Source: Begonia masoniana (Eukaryota > Streptophyta > Magnoliopsida > Cucurbitales > Begoniaceae). Taken from it: 64,000 nt of DNA. The stretch covers positions 27,952,788 through 28,016,787 of the forward strand of contig CM039508.1 of assembly GCA_022432975.1 (NCBI GenBank), read 5' to 3'. The translations under genes were made by a program, and so were the position numbers. Below the pieces are notes generated by a model, which saw only the letters and a list, made by a program, of their open reading frames with translations, made no database searches and was not told where the DNA came from. Below, in pieces: positions 11,988 to 22,967 of the stretch (positions are counted from its first letter, which is position 1; each line of letters starts with the position of its first letter).

Positions 11988-12419
11988 GTGTTGAGGATAC
12001 TGCAGGTGAATTCCCTGAGTTTACCGAAGAATAGATGGAGTTGGAGGAGCACTTCTCTGTCTCGAACTGGTATACTGATGAGGCGGATTAACTGATGTAT
12101 GTTGGTGTGAAAGTTTAGTTGACAGTGTTTCAATTTAAATATGTTGAGTTTTCATGACAGTAGAGATTTCAATGTTTTGAATACGTTTTTGAGTTTCCTT
12201 TTTCTGATAATAGTATTCTGTTGGGATTTGATGTTGGTATTTGCTGGTTTTTGAGTAATGCATAGGCTTGAATTGTTTTCTGGATGGTTTCAGCAAAGTG
12301 AGTAAATTCTTTTCTGTAGTAGAGTTGTGTTGTATAGTAAGTAGTTGCTGGTATGTCGCTCGGTTCTCTATCAGTAGATGATGTCTATCGGTAGATGTCA
12401 AGTTATAGTATGTTGATTA

Positions 12420-12570
12420 TCGGAAGATGTCTTCAGTAAAGCCATCGGATGATGTAGGTTTAATTCTGTTGGAAGATGTCTTCAGTAAAGCCATCGGATG
12501 ATGTAGGTGTAATTCTGTCGGAAGATGTCTTCAGTAAAGCCATCGGATGATGTAGGTTTAATTCTATCGG
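12420..12570. repeat. 49 bp tandem repeat, about three copies
   Basis: Units starting ggaagatgtcttcagtaaag occur at 12422, 12471 and 12520. The surrounding 12360-12960 is rich in related short motifs (cggatgatgt, cggtggatgt, cggtagatg). The homologous LTR at 38861-41091 carries a different, 61 bp, array at about this place. Confidence 0.85.
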
Positions 12571-13241
12571 TATGTGTAGTTTGTCTCACAGGTGGATGTA
12601 TGGTTAAGTCGATCGGATGAATGAATCATCCGGCTGACGTCACCGGTGGATGTATGGTAAAGCTGATCGGATGATGGCTGACATCACCGGTGGATGTAGG
12701 AAGTGTTTTGTCGTTTTGTGACCGGTCATTGTATTCTGTTTGTTTTGCTTTGTGAGTAAAGTCTTTTGTCGTCTTATGATCGGCAGATGCTGGATGAACG
12801 AATCAACCGGCTGACGTCATCGGTAGATGAAGTAGCGAAACTTGTCGTTTTGCAATCGGATCGATGTCGGATAATTGAGTTATCCAGCTGACGTCATCGG
12901 TAGATGCAGTCCCCGAGGGATGTCTTTTGCTTTTCATTTGGCTGACGTCATCGGTAGAAGCCTTCTATTTTCTGTTTCTGCTTCTTCCGTTGACTTTATT
13001 AATAAGCAGATCCGTTTGACCTCTGTGACATCTCAAGTATTTCAATCTAAACTTCTATTTCCTATTGGCCGATTGCTTCTTAACATTCCCAACGATTATT
13101 TTAACATTGTTATTATGGCTTTGTTTAACTTTATTTTTACTTAAACGATTTCCGCTGCAAGTTTTAAAAATACGGTTGAAATTTTTAGTCATGTACGGGC
13201 TTTGTGTGACGAACCGGGTTCAGATAACTCAGGGCGTTACA

Positions 13242-14410
13242 TTCATAGTGAAATACATATAGATACTCTCTCTCAACCAACTAAAAGAAAATTAGTTCAT
13301 GTTCGTCATATTAAAATGCAGAAAAATCATAAAAATCAAAATGATAAAAATAGAGAAGAGAATGAAGAACAATTCGCTGCTCCTCGCCGATGGTCCTTCT
13401 TCGTGTCTGCTCCTCTTCTTTTCTTTTCTTCTCTTTAATTTTCTTCATTTTTTTGAATTTCCTTAATTCCCTCTTCCAGAACCCTTTCTTGTCTTTATCC
13501 ATGATTTTCTTCTTATTGAATAATTTGCTTTAGATTTTCTCTTAGATGTGCTTTTTCTTCCCAATATGTCTTTGAAAATAAATATAGAGCAATTATGTAA
13601 TATTTCATTCATTAATTCAAAGAAATAACTTGAAATTAATAAAAACCTAAAAGCTATTGTTATGTCCAATAGAGCAGTAAATGTTGCAGCATTTGCACGA
13701 ATTTGCATGGATATTACTTAAGAACCGACCAACTTTAATGCATCTTACACATATAAAGATTACTCTTTTTAGGAGTCAACAATTATGCACTGATTCGGGC
13801 AGTCGATTGTGGTCGAAGACAACAAGAATAGACAGAGGGGACTGTTTTTTGCGAGAAGAAGGTCTAGTGGAGGGTCCCTTGTCACTGTTTCTGGTCTGGT
13901 GGAGGGTCCCTAGTCCCTGCTTCTATATATAGAATCGGGGAATAGGGACTCGATCTGCGAGATTAGCTCCCTGTTCTTGTCCTTTTAAGAGAGAACGAGT
14001 ACCCGATTTCAATGAACAGGTCCCCGTTTGTGCTCTAAAGTGAGAATGGGGACCCGCGGACGATAAACGAGGCTCCGCTAGGGGTTGATTTTGGAAAAAA
14101 AAAAATATAAATCCATTTTGTTAACGTACCCATACTTTGAGGGTTAAAATAGATTTTACCCTTAAATAAATGTGTTGCCTTACAATGAAGGAAGCATTCA
14201 AACCTTGAACTTGAAACTGATGTCAAGTGATATATAGCAATGGTAGTAATGTGTTCTTCTAGCATCATAGTCAACATTCTATATGGTGCAGAAAATAAAT
14301 TTTTTGAATCAACCCAATGTTGCCCTTAACAAAACCTACAGTTAAAGATAGTGCCTTAATACCATACAGATTTCGTGAAGTTTGAATTTACTCTTACTTT
14401 TCGAAGATAG
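13242..14410. other. Non-coding stretch, nothing firmly recognised
   Basis: Contains short ORFs only. 13780-14085 is GC-richer than its surroundings, with repeated gggtccc/gggactc words and, read on the minus strand, a TATA-like tctatatatagaa near 13922-13934. It could be an unrecognised LTR or transposon end. The right part probably leads into the 3' end of the Helitron helicase remnant. Confidence 0.3.
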
Positions 14411-14417
14411 TTAGATT

Positions 14418-16359
14418 TCAATAACCCAAGATAAAGTTCAAAACAAAGGCTGGCTCAAAGTTCCTGTGCAACAAACAAGATTTGTTAAAATTTCTTTGTC
14501 GACAACATTTTTTGCTAAATTTGGTTGTCAGTAAGTTTTGAGGTCTAATAAGTACTCGAATCCATGATAAATTTTTCTCATGTGATAGTGCAACATATAG
14601 ATGTGCATGAGAGAAAATTGGTTTTGGGAGATAAACGCCAACAAAATTAATTGTTTGACCTTGTGCCTTATTTGTTGTCATAGAAAAACAAAGACGTACA
14701 GGAAATTATGTGTGCTTGAAAGGGTAAACATCTTTTTTATTTTAAGCAGATGAAATTGTATACGAGGTAAGAAAACACGTTTTCTACTGTAATCTTCCAT
14801 ACATATTTCTACGTCGATGACACTCTTTTGAAAATGTCGACATATGAGTCATGTGTCATTACAAAGTCCTTCGGATGGGTTGATATTGCGAAGCAACATG
14901 ACTTGACAATTTGGCTTTAAAAGTAAATCGTTAGGGGAAAATCTTGATGGTGTTGAAGTATTAAAAAATCATGGTTAGCATTTTCTCTTGTTGAGTCCAA
15001 GACATCATCAAAGCTATAATAGTGAATAAGTTCACCAAGAAAACATTCAATCAAAATGTTGTTTAACATATCAACATATTAATTTTTTTGTGCTAAGATT
15101 CATCTGTGCCTTATTTCATTGGAGTTTTCTGCGAAACGATTGAAATGAGAAAAAACAATATCTAACAATGTTGATACTATGCTAAGATTGTCAATATGAG
15201 GAATGATAATTTCCTCAGGTAGTAGGATATAGTTATCTTTATCACAATGTTCCGTCCCATCACCAATATGTAGTTACAATTTTGCAAAATTAGGGTCTGT
15301 GAAAGGACACATATTTGCTGTTAAGGATAACTTAGTAAACTTTGTCCACAAGAATGATTGAGCTAAACAAGCATAAATGATGGTCTTTCTTGAGCCTCTT
15401 GGAATTATGGGCAAAATCTGTCAAAAATCTCCTCTTAGTACCTTTACCTTAGCCCAAATAAAATGTTATTTCTGTTAACATCTTGAAGCATGTTATTAAC
15501 AGCTTCAAATGTTTCTTTTTGACACAGAGAGGCTTCATCCCATATTATAAATCTAGTCAAGCGTAATAATTATCCAAATTTAGATTGTTTAATAACAGAG
15601 CCTGTTGCCGATCCATCAATTGGAAGGGGTATCTTGAAACGAGAATGTGCAGTATGACCCCCGGGTACAATTGACGCTGCTACACCCGATGAAGCAGTTG
15701 CCAATGCTATAAGGTTTTCTAACCAAGTCTTTGCAAGTAATACTCTACATAAAAATGTCTTACACTCCCTCTAAGACCATCAATAAAGAATGCACATGAT
15801 TCATTATCTAGCACTTTTTGTAAAATCAAGTCATGTGTCTTTTTTTAGCATCACTGAGTAATGATATTCGAGCAAGATCAATTTCATCTACTTGCACTTC
15901 CATTTCTTCATTTACTTCATAATTGTCATTGTAAACTAAGTTTGTTTTAGGCACCTAAGAAACAAGATTATAATTATTTAGTGAATTTTCCATGCTTTGA
16001 AGAATACTATTAATATGAGGCACTACTTTGGATGTGATCACATTTAAAGGTAAATTTGAAGCAATGTAATCTTCATATAGTTGTTCTCTGTAAGTATTCC
16101 AAAGATTGCTTTGATTATTTGGTTGGCAATAAACAAGAAGAGTAGCAAGAAGCCTTCCTAAAATGAAAGACATTTGAAATCTTGTTGCTTCTTGCATAGA
16201 AGAAGTTATGTAATCATCATCTTGTAATAAATGATGCAAGAAAGTTGATTCACAAAATGTATTCACCAAAGTTTCGCGCACAATTTTTAAGTACTCAAAA
16301 GAAGTCGAACCCCTGATGTGTTTTAAAAGTAGATGCAAATAACAGCATTCTCCTTCCAC
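14418..16359 (-). pseudogene. Helitron helicase domain (PIF1-like), decayed
   Basis: Read on the minus strand from 16359 downward. 16359-15955 matches the linker before the helicase (YLHLLLKHIRG, LQDDDYITSSMQEATRFQM, LVYCQPNN). Around 15800-15770 is the Walker A region, corrupted (FFIDG then LRGSVRH where GxxGxGKT is expected). At 15665-15480 are GGHTAHSRFKIP and the Walker B motif IIWDEASLCQKETFEAV. At 14681-14418 is the C-terminal motif MTTNKAQGQTINFVGVYLP and FSHAHLYVALSHEKNL. Stops and frameshifts separate the pieces. The protein would have been the Rep-helicase that mobilises Helitrons by rolling-circle transfer; this copy is dead. Confidence 0.85.
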
Positions 16360-16458
16360 GGGACTGACAAAAACAATTCTCGCAATAGTGTTTCCTTTCT
16401 TCCTGAGTTCCCAAATTCTATCATGTCTATTCCATGCATATTACTCTAGAAATTACTT

Positions 16459-18292
16459 TTATAATATGCTTCTTGCAAATGGATATATATAATTTCTGCA
16501 AAAGTACTCATTAAGCATAGTCATTAAAAACAAATCATATATTACTAAATTCAGAAGAGAATAAAACTTTGAAAAAGTGATAGGTTGCTGATATTCGAGG
16601 TGCAGTTGGATAGTATAAACAGGAGGGGAGATTTCATTTAAAGAAAATCCATAAATCCACCACATTGCTTTGGCAGAGAAATCCAATGAGCTGTCTAATA
16701 GTCTTAAATTTCATTATATGACAATCTTGCATCACTGTCATAGATTTGAAATATGATACGATCATGTCCTTTATATATGTACTTATACAAGTATTTCACC
16801 ACTTTAATGGTTAAAATTTTTTTACATTTAAATAACAATCAATTAATGCAAGGAAATAAGGATTGTAAGGAACCACCCAACAAATCAAGTACTACACTTC
16901 ACACTATTGCAAATTGATTGTCTTGGCGTCAACGATGACAAGGATAAGAATTCTTTTCATGCTCTGTAACTAGACAAAAAGATTTTGGATAATTATTTTT
17001 ACACTTGTCTTCCTTAGTCATACAAATACTTGTAAGATTTTTTGCACCACAAGGACCATGCATAATGTGTTTGAGAACTATAGCATATAAATGAGGAAAG
17101 TTTTCACGGTCAGGTAATTCTGCACAAACAAAGTTATCAAATCAATATGGAGACAAAATATATGAATTATGTTCCAAGATCAACATAAGGTATGCATGAG
17201 GCAATCCATGTTTTTGAAATTCTATAACACATACATGTGCAGCAAATGGTCCAAATATTTGATGCTTAAATAATTCAAGCTTTAATTCTTCAAATTTTTC
17301 CTTGAAAACACGTGTTATTAAGTCAGGTCTATTCAGGGCTTCTTCAAAAGAAAGCAATTCTGATTTGATTTCTGGTCAATTTGTATTGCAAGTTATCATT
17401 AAAAAGATCTTTTTTTCCAAATCGCTGCACCAATGTCATTACGTCCATATAACATTTCCATATGTCCCTTGGGCCTCCTATAAATATAGCTCGTAATATA
17501 ATTTTTCATCCAACGTTTGTGGTTGATGTCTCGCCAACATGAATACTATCCATTACACCCTGGTAGAGTTCTGAGCAGATTTTAGTTTGGTTCGTGCAAA
17601 AAAATTCAATCTCGTTGTTTCAATCTTTACGTACATATCAACAACATATTGTTGGAGCAATCGCCCTGATTACAATAAACATGAAAAATCTCTATGTCTG
17701 ATTTGCAATTTATAAAAATAATATTCACGATAGTAGACAACTTTTTGTTTTTTTCCTTTTTCGAAAACTAAAAAAAAAGGAAAATCTATCAAAGATAAAA
17801 TAAATTTGACAACAAAAAAATGGTTAGAAATAGAGATATACCATTTTTTTAATTAATCAATAACTCTTCGGGAGTTGGAAAATGTAAAATTTTTGATGAA
17901 AATTGAACATTTTGATTTGGTCCCAAGTGACAATCTATTCGAAGAATTCCTTGATGTCATCCAATATCTCCATGAAGGAACAATAAAGGGTATTGTAGGG
18001 GACCGTAATAACCATAATAGTGGTGTACTTTGTACACAAAATCTGTGCGTACATACACGAATTTCTCTATTGGAGGTACCTAGTGATTAACCATCACCAA
18101 GCCATACAACAGCAACTTAGCGTGAGGAGCATCATAAGTTCGTTGATAAAGATTCATATCAGATCTGATTGAAATTACACATTGTGCAAAATGTGATCTA
18201 TTGCACAAACTACAAAAAAAGACTACATAAGGATTTCTTTCCATGATGTGCATTAACTTTGAAAGGACAAGTGGAGATAGTCTCTCTGTCAA
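16459..18292 (-). pseudogene. Helitron Rep-side fragments upstream of the helicase, decayed
   Basis: 16686-16459 (AMWWIYGFSLNEISPPVYTIQ, then LHLEYQQPITF) and 17357-17142 (RPDLITRVFKEKFEELK, FGPFAAHVCVIEFQKHGLPHAY) match the region around the Rep domain of plant Helitron transposases. 18292-18080 (LVLSKLMHIMERNPYV, YDAPHAKLL) matches a more N-terminal part. The last fragment ends with HGLPHAY, where the HUH nuclease motif region is expected, but an intact HUH and its tyrosines are not readable. Same strand and order as the helicase at 14418-16359, so one gene. Confidence 0.7.
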
Positions 18293-18703
18293 TTGGACAC
18301 GATATTGTAGTTGTATATCTGTATCATAAAACTATAACTGCAAGTGGGACGAACTTTCATTTTCAAGAATTATCTTATTAATAAAATGATAGATCTTGTA
18401 ACGCCCCGAACCCGCCCCGGCTCGGTGCGTCACATACCAAACCCAACCCGCGATTAAACGATGTTTAATATGATTTTTAGTAAATTTTTCGACTCGGTTT
18501 TCGGGTTTTTTGAACCCTCGATTTTTGTTGGAAAACGTGCCAAAATACGTTTAAAATATGTCGAAAAAAGTCGGGTTAAAACAAAGTAGAAATAGCATTT
18601 TTTTCAAATTTTTTTTTTTTAAAATGTGCTGGGCGCGCGCGCGGTGCGTGCCGCGCGCGCTGGGCGCGCCCCATGCGCGCCCAACCGCGTTCGGTCGCAT
18701 TTC

Positions 18704-18793
18704 GGGCCCGATCGATCGGGCCCGCTCGGGCTATTTTCACCAAAATTGACCCCGGACGCGATCGATCGTGACCCATGCCCGATCGATCGGGCC
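18704..18793. repeat. GATCGATC-centred palindromes
   Basis: A perfect 20 bp palindrome gggcccgatcgatcgggccc is at 18704-18723, a weaker gcgatcgatcgtg follows near 18758, and the perfect 16 bp palindrome gcccgatcgatcgggc is at 18777-18792. All lie at one end of the solo LTR, in a GC-rich island. Confidence 0.8.
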
Positions 18794-19439
18794 GTCTCGG
18801 GTTTTTTCGACCAAAAACGTCCCAAAACACCCCGTATTGACTTTTCTTGACTTTCCCAACCTTTCTACACTTTTCTACGAGCCCGACACCTCCAAAAATC
18901 CCGAAATTTTTACCATACACTCCCGACACATAAATCTTCAAATCTCGTAAATTTTGTTGAAAATCGACTTCAAACGAATAATTAAAAAAATAGCGAACAT
19001 AACCCGACGTTAATTGTTTTAAAATCAAAACGAGCGGCATATCGCCTAAAACTCGATAAACCAAAACCTGAAAGTTTAAAACCAAAACATATAGTTTCAA
19101 ACCACAACCATGTAGGACTATTATCCATCAACTCAACCAACTCTCGGACATCCCAAAATAATTACGCAAACATTTATAACTACAACGTACCAAACCTCCA
19201 AATTCTTCTAACTTTTCCCAAAATAGAAATTCACACTTCAAACAACTTAACCCATCAAAACAGCTTAAAAACACCCATCAACTATCAACATACCAAAAAG
19301 AAACAACCTCCCACAAACCCGAGAAAGACAGTAGCCGAGACGCCCCGACAAATTACCTGCACCGGCGGACTTCGTACTCCTCCGACTGCTGCCTATTCCT
19401 CGACGGTCACGTCTACCTCACCTGTGAAATGCTTGTCTC

Positions 19440-20404
19440 CTACACCACAGAACACGCACACACACGTAAGCTTACGCTTAGCAAGTAGGGATTAACAAAT
19501 ACGACTAGATAAAATGCAAGCTACACACAACGCTGAACAAAACAACCAAACAACACAACGACACGAAACAAAACACAGCACGACAACGCAACACAACACC
19601 ACAACACCACAATGCAGTCAACCTAGCACATGTAGTTTCTACTCTCGGTTGTATGTATCACGTTCTCATTTCGTCAATCGTAGGCGTACCTCTCTCGTAG
19701 AATATTCATTCTACTCGAGACACATTTTCGTACCTCTCGAGTAGCACTCGAGACACATTTGCGTACCTCTCGAGTATCACTCGAGACACATTTGCGTACC
19801 TCTCGAGTAGCACTCGAGACACAGTTGCGTACCTCTCGAGTATCACTCGAGACACAGTTGCGTACCTCTCGAGTATCACTCGAGACACATTTGCGTACCT
19901 CTCGAGTAGCACTCGAGACACAGTTGCGTACCTCTCGAGTATCACTCGAGACACATTTGCGTACCTCTCGAGTAGCACTCGAGACACAGTTGCGTACCTC
20001 TCGAGTATCACTCGAGACACATTTGCGTACCTCTCGAGTAGCACTCGAGACACAGTTGCGTACCTCTCGAGTAGCACTCGAGACACAGTTGCGTACCTCT
20101 CGAGTAGCACTCGAGACACATTTACGTACCTCTCGAGTAGCACTCGAGACACAGTTGCGTACCTCTCGAGTAGCACTCGAGACACATTTGCGTACATCTC
20201 GAGTAGCACTCGAGACACAGTTGCGTACCTCTCGAGTAGCACTCGAGACACAGTTGCGTACCTCTCGAGTAGCACTCGAGACACCTCAAAGCAAAACAAC
20301 CAACCAACAACAATTCCCAAACAAAGCAAAGAAATCAACAAACAACAATTCCCTACCGTTCCGTGGTGTAGGCCCGAAGGCAAAACATAACGTCCTCTAC
20401 TTAC
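19440..20404 (-). other. Putative LTR intron or stem-bounded repeat slot (copy 3)
   Basis: In minus orientation CAG|GTAAGT (plus 20399-20407) is followed by the arm CCTACACCACGGAAC (20358-20372), the 33 bp array, and the arm GTTCTGTGGTGTAGG (19439-19453). The arms pair over all 15 positions with one G-U wobble. GCTAAGCGTAAGC, a branch-point-like block conserved in the related LTRs, lies just inside the second arm. Confidence 0.5.
19712..20285. repeat. 33 bp tandem array, about 17 copies
   Basis: The unit is ctcgagtagcactcgagaca followed by cagttgcgtacct. Variants are agtagcac or agtatcac, and cacattt or cacagtt, partly alternating. Every unit has the perfect dyad CTCGAGT-N3-ACTCGAG with two XhoI sites. 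Since 33 is divisible by 3 and the unit is free of stops, it gives false ORFs on both strands (11-residue repeats). Confidence 0.95.
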
Positions 20405-21402
20405 CTGACGTCTCGGTAATTGTTTTCTCACTTCCACCAGTCAAATCACGTGTTCGATCACCTAACAAATAACGAAAAGTTACTTAGTAACAACCTAAAT
20501 AAATTATAAGGATTTTTCTAACTAAACTATCACACATTTCGACCTAAACTCACAACTTAACTCCAAACCCGATTTTACACCAAAAATTGACCGTCCAACT
20601 TCAAACGGTCGTAACTCTCACGTTTTTCAACGGATTTCGACGTGCCACCCCATTTCGGAAACCTCTACATGTCTACTTTCCACTGAAACACTCAATTTAA
20701 CCAACCAAATACTTTGGCCAACCCGAAACACCCAAAACAGCATCGGCCAATATTTTCTCCAAAACCGGTTTTCACAACCTTTCATCTAATTTCTAATCAA
20801 ACTCCCTAACCAACCTAAACTCATCTATTTAAAGCTTAAACAACCAAAAATAGGAAGAACACTCATCAAAGAACTCAAATTTCGGAGCTCTCAAGCTAGG
20901 GTTTCCAAACCCTAACTAAAACTCACACAAACTCCATCAAAACACTAAAAATCAACCCTAAGTTGCATCAAACACAAAACCCACTTAATTTTACCTCAAA
21001 AACTCTTGAATCCTTGATGAGAAGAAGCTTGGAGGAGCTTCAATGGCAGCCAAGAAGAAATCGTGGAGGAAGGGGAAAACTTATGAATTTTGTGTTCACC
21101 TTTTCCTTTTTAACCTAAAAGCTTTTTCCACTTTTTATTTTCCACCACAAACCTCTTTATAATTGCAAAACAACCCTCCACCTTTCCTCCTTTAAATCAA
21201 ACGTGAATCACCATTTTATAAACCACTTTTCCATTCACTTTTCACACAATTAAAGTTTAATTCTTATTGGTTTTGAATTTTCCAAACTCTTTTCTCCCTT
21301 CTAACCAATAACAAATATTACTTCACTTTAATTACCTTACTTTAATTACCTTAACCATAATCCTAAGCCTATACGCGTTATTGAAATTTTTCGGGTGTTA
21401 CA

Positions 21403-22249
21403 AATCTGGCCTTAAACACGGAATGTGTATATTCATTTGTTTCGTCTTGAGAAGTTTTTATTTTCTTTGACACCAAAAGAAGTGAATGCAAAAGTATCAT
21501 TCTAAGTACGCACTTAAGTTTGAACATAATCAGATTCATCGTTATTCCCTGTGAATAAACAATAGAGAACTTCTGGAGCAACATTTGTAACTAATTGCAC
21601 TTCTCTATAAGAACAACAAAATAAGAGAGTTTCATGTAATAATTTACTTGCCCCACAAAAAACAACACGGTGCAAACAATTAGAATGTTAGTTGGCCCAA
21701 TCGAAATGTCAAAGATGTCAAAAGTAGACAATATTTTACTATTCACATTCGTGTTTGATGCAATAGGAGTAGATCTTGATAAGGTAATGAATTCTCTTGT
21801 CATAGTAGCAAACACGTGACATCTATATAAGCATTAATAAGACACTTATTATGATATAATGGAATGATATTTCACATTATTTTTTAAGCATGATAATGCA
21901 TGACACTCTAATTTTTAGTTAGAAAAATTTTTAAGTAATAAAAAAGAGAATGAGTTGTGTGTAGAAACTAATTGAGAGGATACTACAAGTGAATAAGCAA
22001 AAAAACTGGTTCATTAATAGCATTTGTAGGTTCTAGTTATAAACAGTTAGTGTGAAACGAAGAAATATGGAAGCACAATATCAAAATATATTTCAAATAA
22101 CGAGAAAAAATATTTTAGGAAGTTTAGTAATATTTTTAAAAATCTAAAGAGCGAATATTATAGAATTGTATAACAATATTAGAAAAAACATATTGTGGCA
22201 AGTGCATACACATCATACGTAAAGATAGTAAAATAATGTTTACAATATT
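21403..22249 (-). other. Probable Helitron interior, no readable domain
   Basis: It continues the flank interrupted by the solo LTR and holds only short minus-strand ORFs (for example 21815-21591). Position suggests the N-terminal part or introns of the Helitron gene. I cannot match a domain. Confidence 0.35.
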
Positions 22250-22800
22250 TGTAACGCCCCGAAAACCCACCCGGGATCCCGGTGTGCACAGGGACTGCTC
22301 TGATACCATAACTGTAATGCCCCGAGTCACCATGACCCGGTTCGCTACAGGGACTACTCTGGGCTAAACGACTCCCTTTGACTACTATCTCATCCACTTA
22401 ACTACTAATGCAAGAAATCCATTTTAATTAAACGGAAGCAGCGGAATTTAAAGCTAAGTCTCCCGAAGACTTCATCGTGCCATACCTGGTTTCATTAACT
22501 CACTAAGCCCTCCTAATCTCATTCACTTAAACTTCCAACACTAGAAATACCTTCCAATAAAATTCACGCAGCAGAATTAAAACCAACCTCCCGAAACTCT
22601 CTTATGTCTTACCTAGCTGCCGAGACTCAGTAATTTTCCTTAATCCTAACCGTTAAGCATCACGGCGTCCTCCCCGAAAATTTCAACAGAGTAACGCCTG
22701 AAAATGGCACCCCCAAAATGCAAGGTACCTGCAAACGAATCAAATCCTCAGCCAGATCTAGGATACTCCTACTCAACTATCAACAAAGACTTCTACCTTA
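22250..22800 (-). mobile_element. Truncated LTR plus PBS scrap, same clan as the solo LTR at 525-6112
   Basis: 22250-22296 is an LTR-end stub (TGTAACGCCCCGAAAACCCA). It is followed by the complement of a tRNA-Met primer site (gctctgatacca, 22297-22308) and then a second LTR end starting TGTAATGCCCCGAG at 22313. 22630-22760 closely matches 585-725 of the first solo LTR (accgttaagcatcacggcgt). On the minus strand the order is partial 5' LTR, PBS, about 50 bases, last ~40 bases of the 3' LTR, so almost the whole element has been deleted. The right end near 22800 lacks an LTR terminus. Confidence 0.72.
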
Positions 22801-22967
22801 CGTGTCATGGCAAACAAAGATTCATTTTTTATGGAAAATATCTTTTCAGCATCGCTACCAAATAACATTCCTTTGACGACCCTAGTGTGGCCTGTCAAAT
22901 TGACCTCAATAGAACATCTACGAAGAGATAATGGAATTTTAACAAATAGAAGCAATGTGCAATGCAA
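22801..22967 (-). pseudogene. Possible RPA-like (single-strand DNA-binding) fragment of the Helitron
   Basis: The minus-strand frame contains LTGHTRVVKGMLFGSDAEKIF, which resembles the C-terminal OB fold of the replication protein A large subunit (usual pattern ...vvlFgddAekl). Plant Helitrons often carry RPA-like genes, and the strand fits the Rep-helicase pieces. The fragment is short and cut off by the LTR scrap, so the call is tentative. Confidence 0.35.

Larger units (their letters stand above)
10972..13241 (+). mobile_element. Solo LTR (2.3 kb), TGTAGCACCCGG family, plus orientation
   Basis: It starts TGTAGCACCCGG, ends GGGCGTTACA, and is flanked by the perfect duplication ttcat (10967-10971 and 13242-13246). 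It is a clear homologue of the LTR at 38861-41091. It carries CAGGTAAGT at 11500-11508, the arm CCTACATAACAAAAC at 11532-11546, two 97 bp repeats, a CTAAT branch-point-like motif at 11963-11967 and the arm GTTTTGTGATGTAGG at 11974-11988. A TATTTAAGG promoter-like motif lies near 11118. The downstream half holds many short CGG-NN-GATGT repeats. No coding capacity. Confidence 0.9.
18397..21402 (-). mobile_element. Solo LTR (3.0 kb) inserted in the Helitron, with 33 bp array
   Basis: Plus strand begins TGTAACGCCCCG and ends TCGGGTGTTACA; the flanks are gatct (18392-18396) and aatct (21403-21407), a duplication with one mismatch. Element orientation is minus (TGTAACACCCG start). It shares blocks with the LTRs of 45989-58792, for example the sequence around the two arms and gtgccaccccatttcggaaa near 20643. 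It contains CAGGTAAGT (plus 20399-20407), arms at 20358-20372 and 19439-19453, and a GC-rich segment with GATCGATC palindromes at 18704-18793. No coding capacity. Confidence 0.87.

Noticed and set aside
19706..20472. 237- and 243-codon ORFs with 11-residue repeats
   Set aside because: Translation of the 33 bp array in both directions; no signal peptide or domain, and it sits within a solo LTR.
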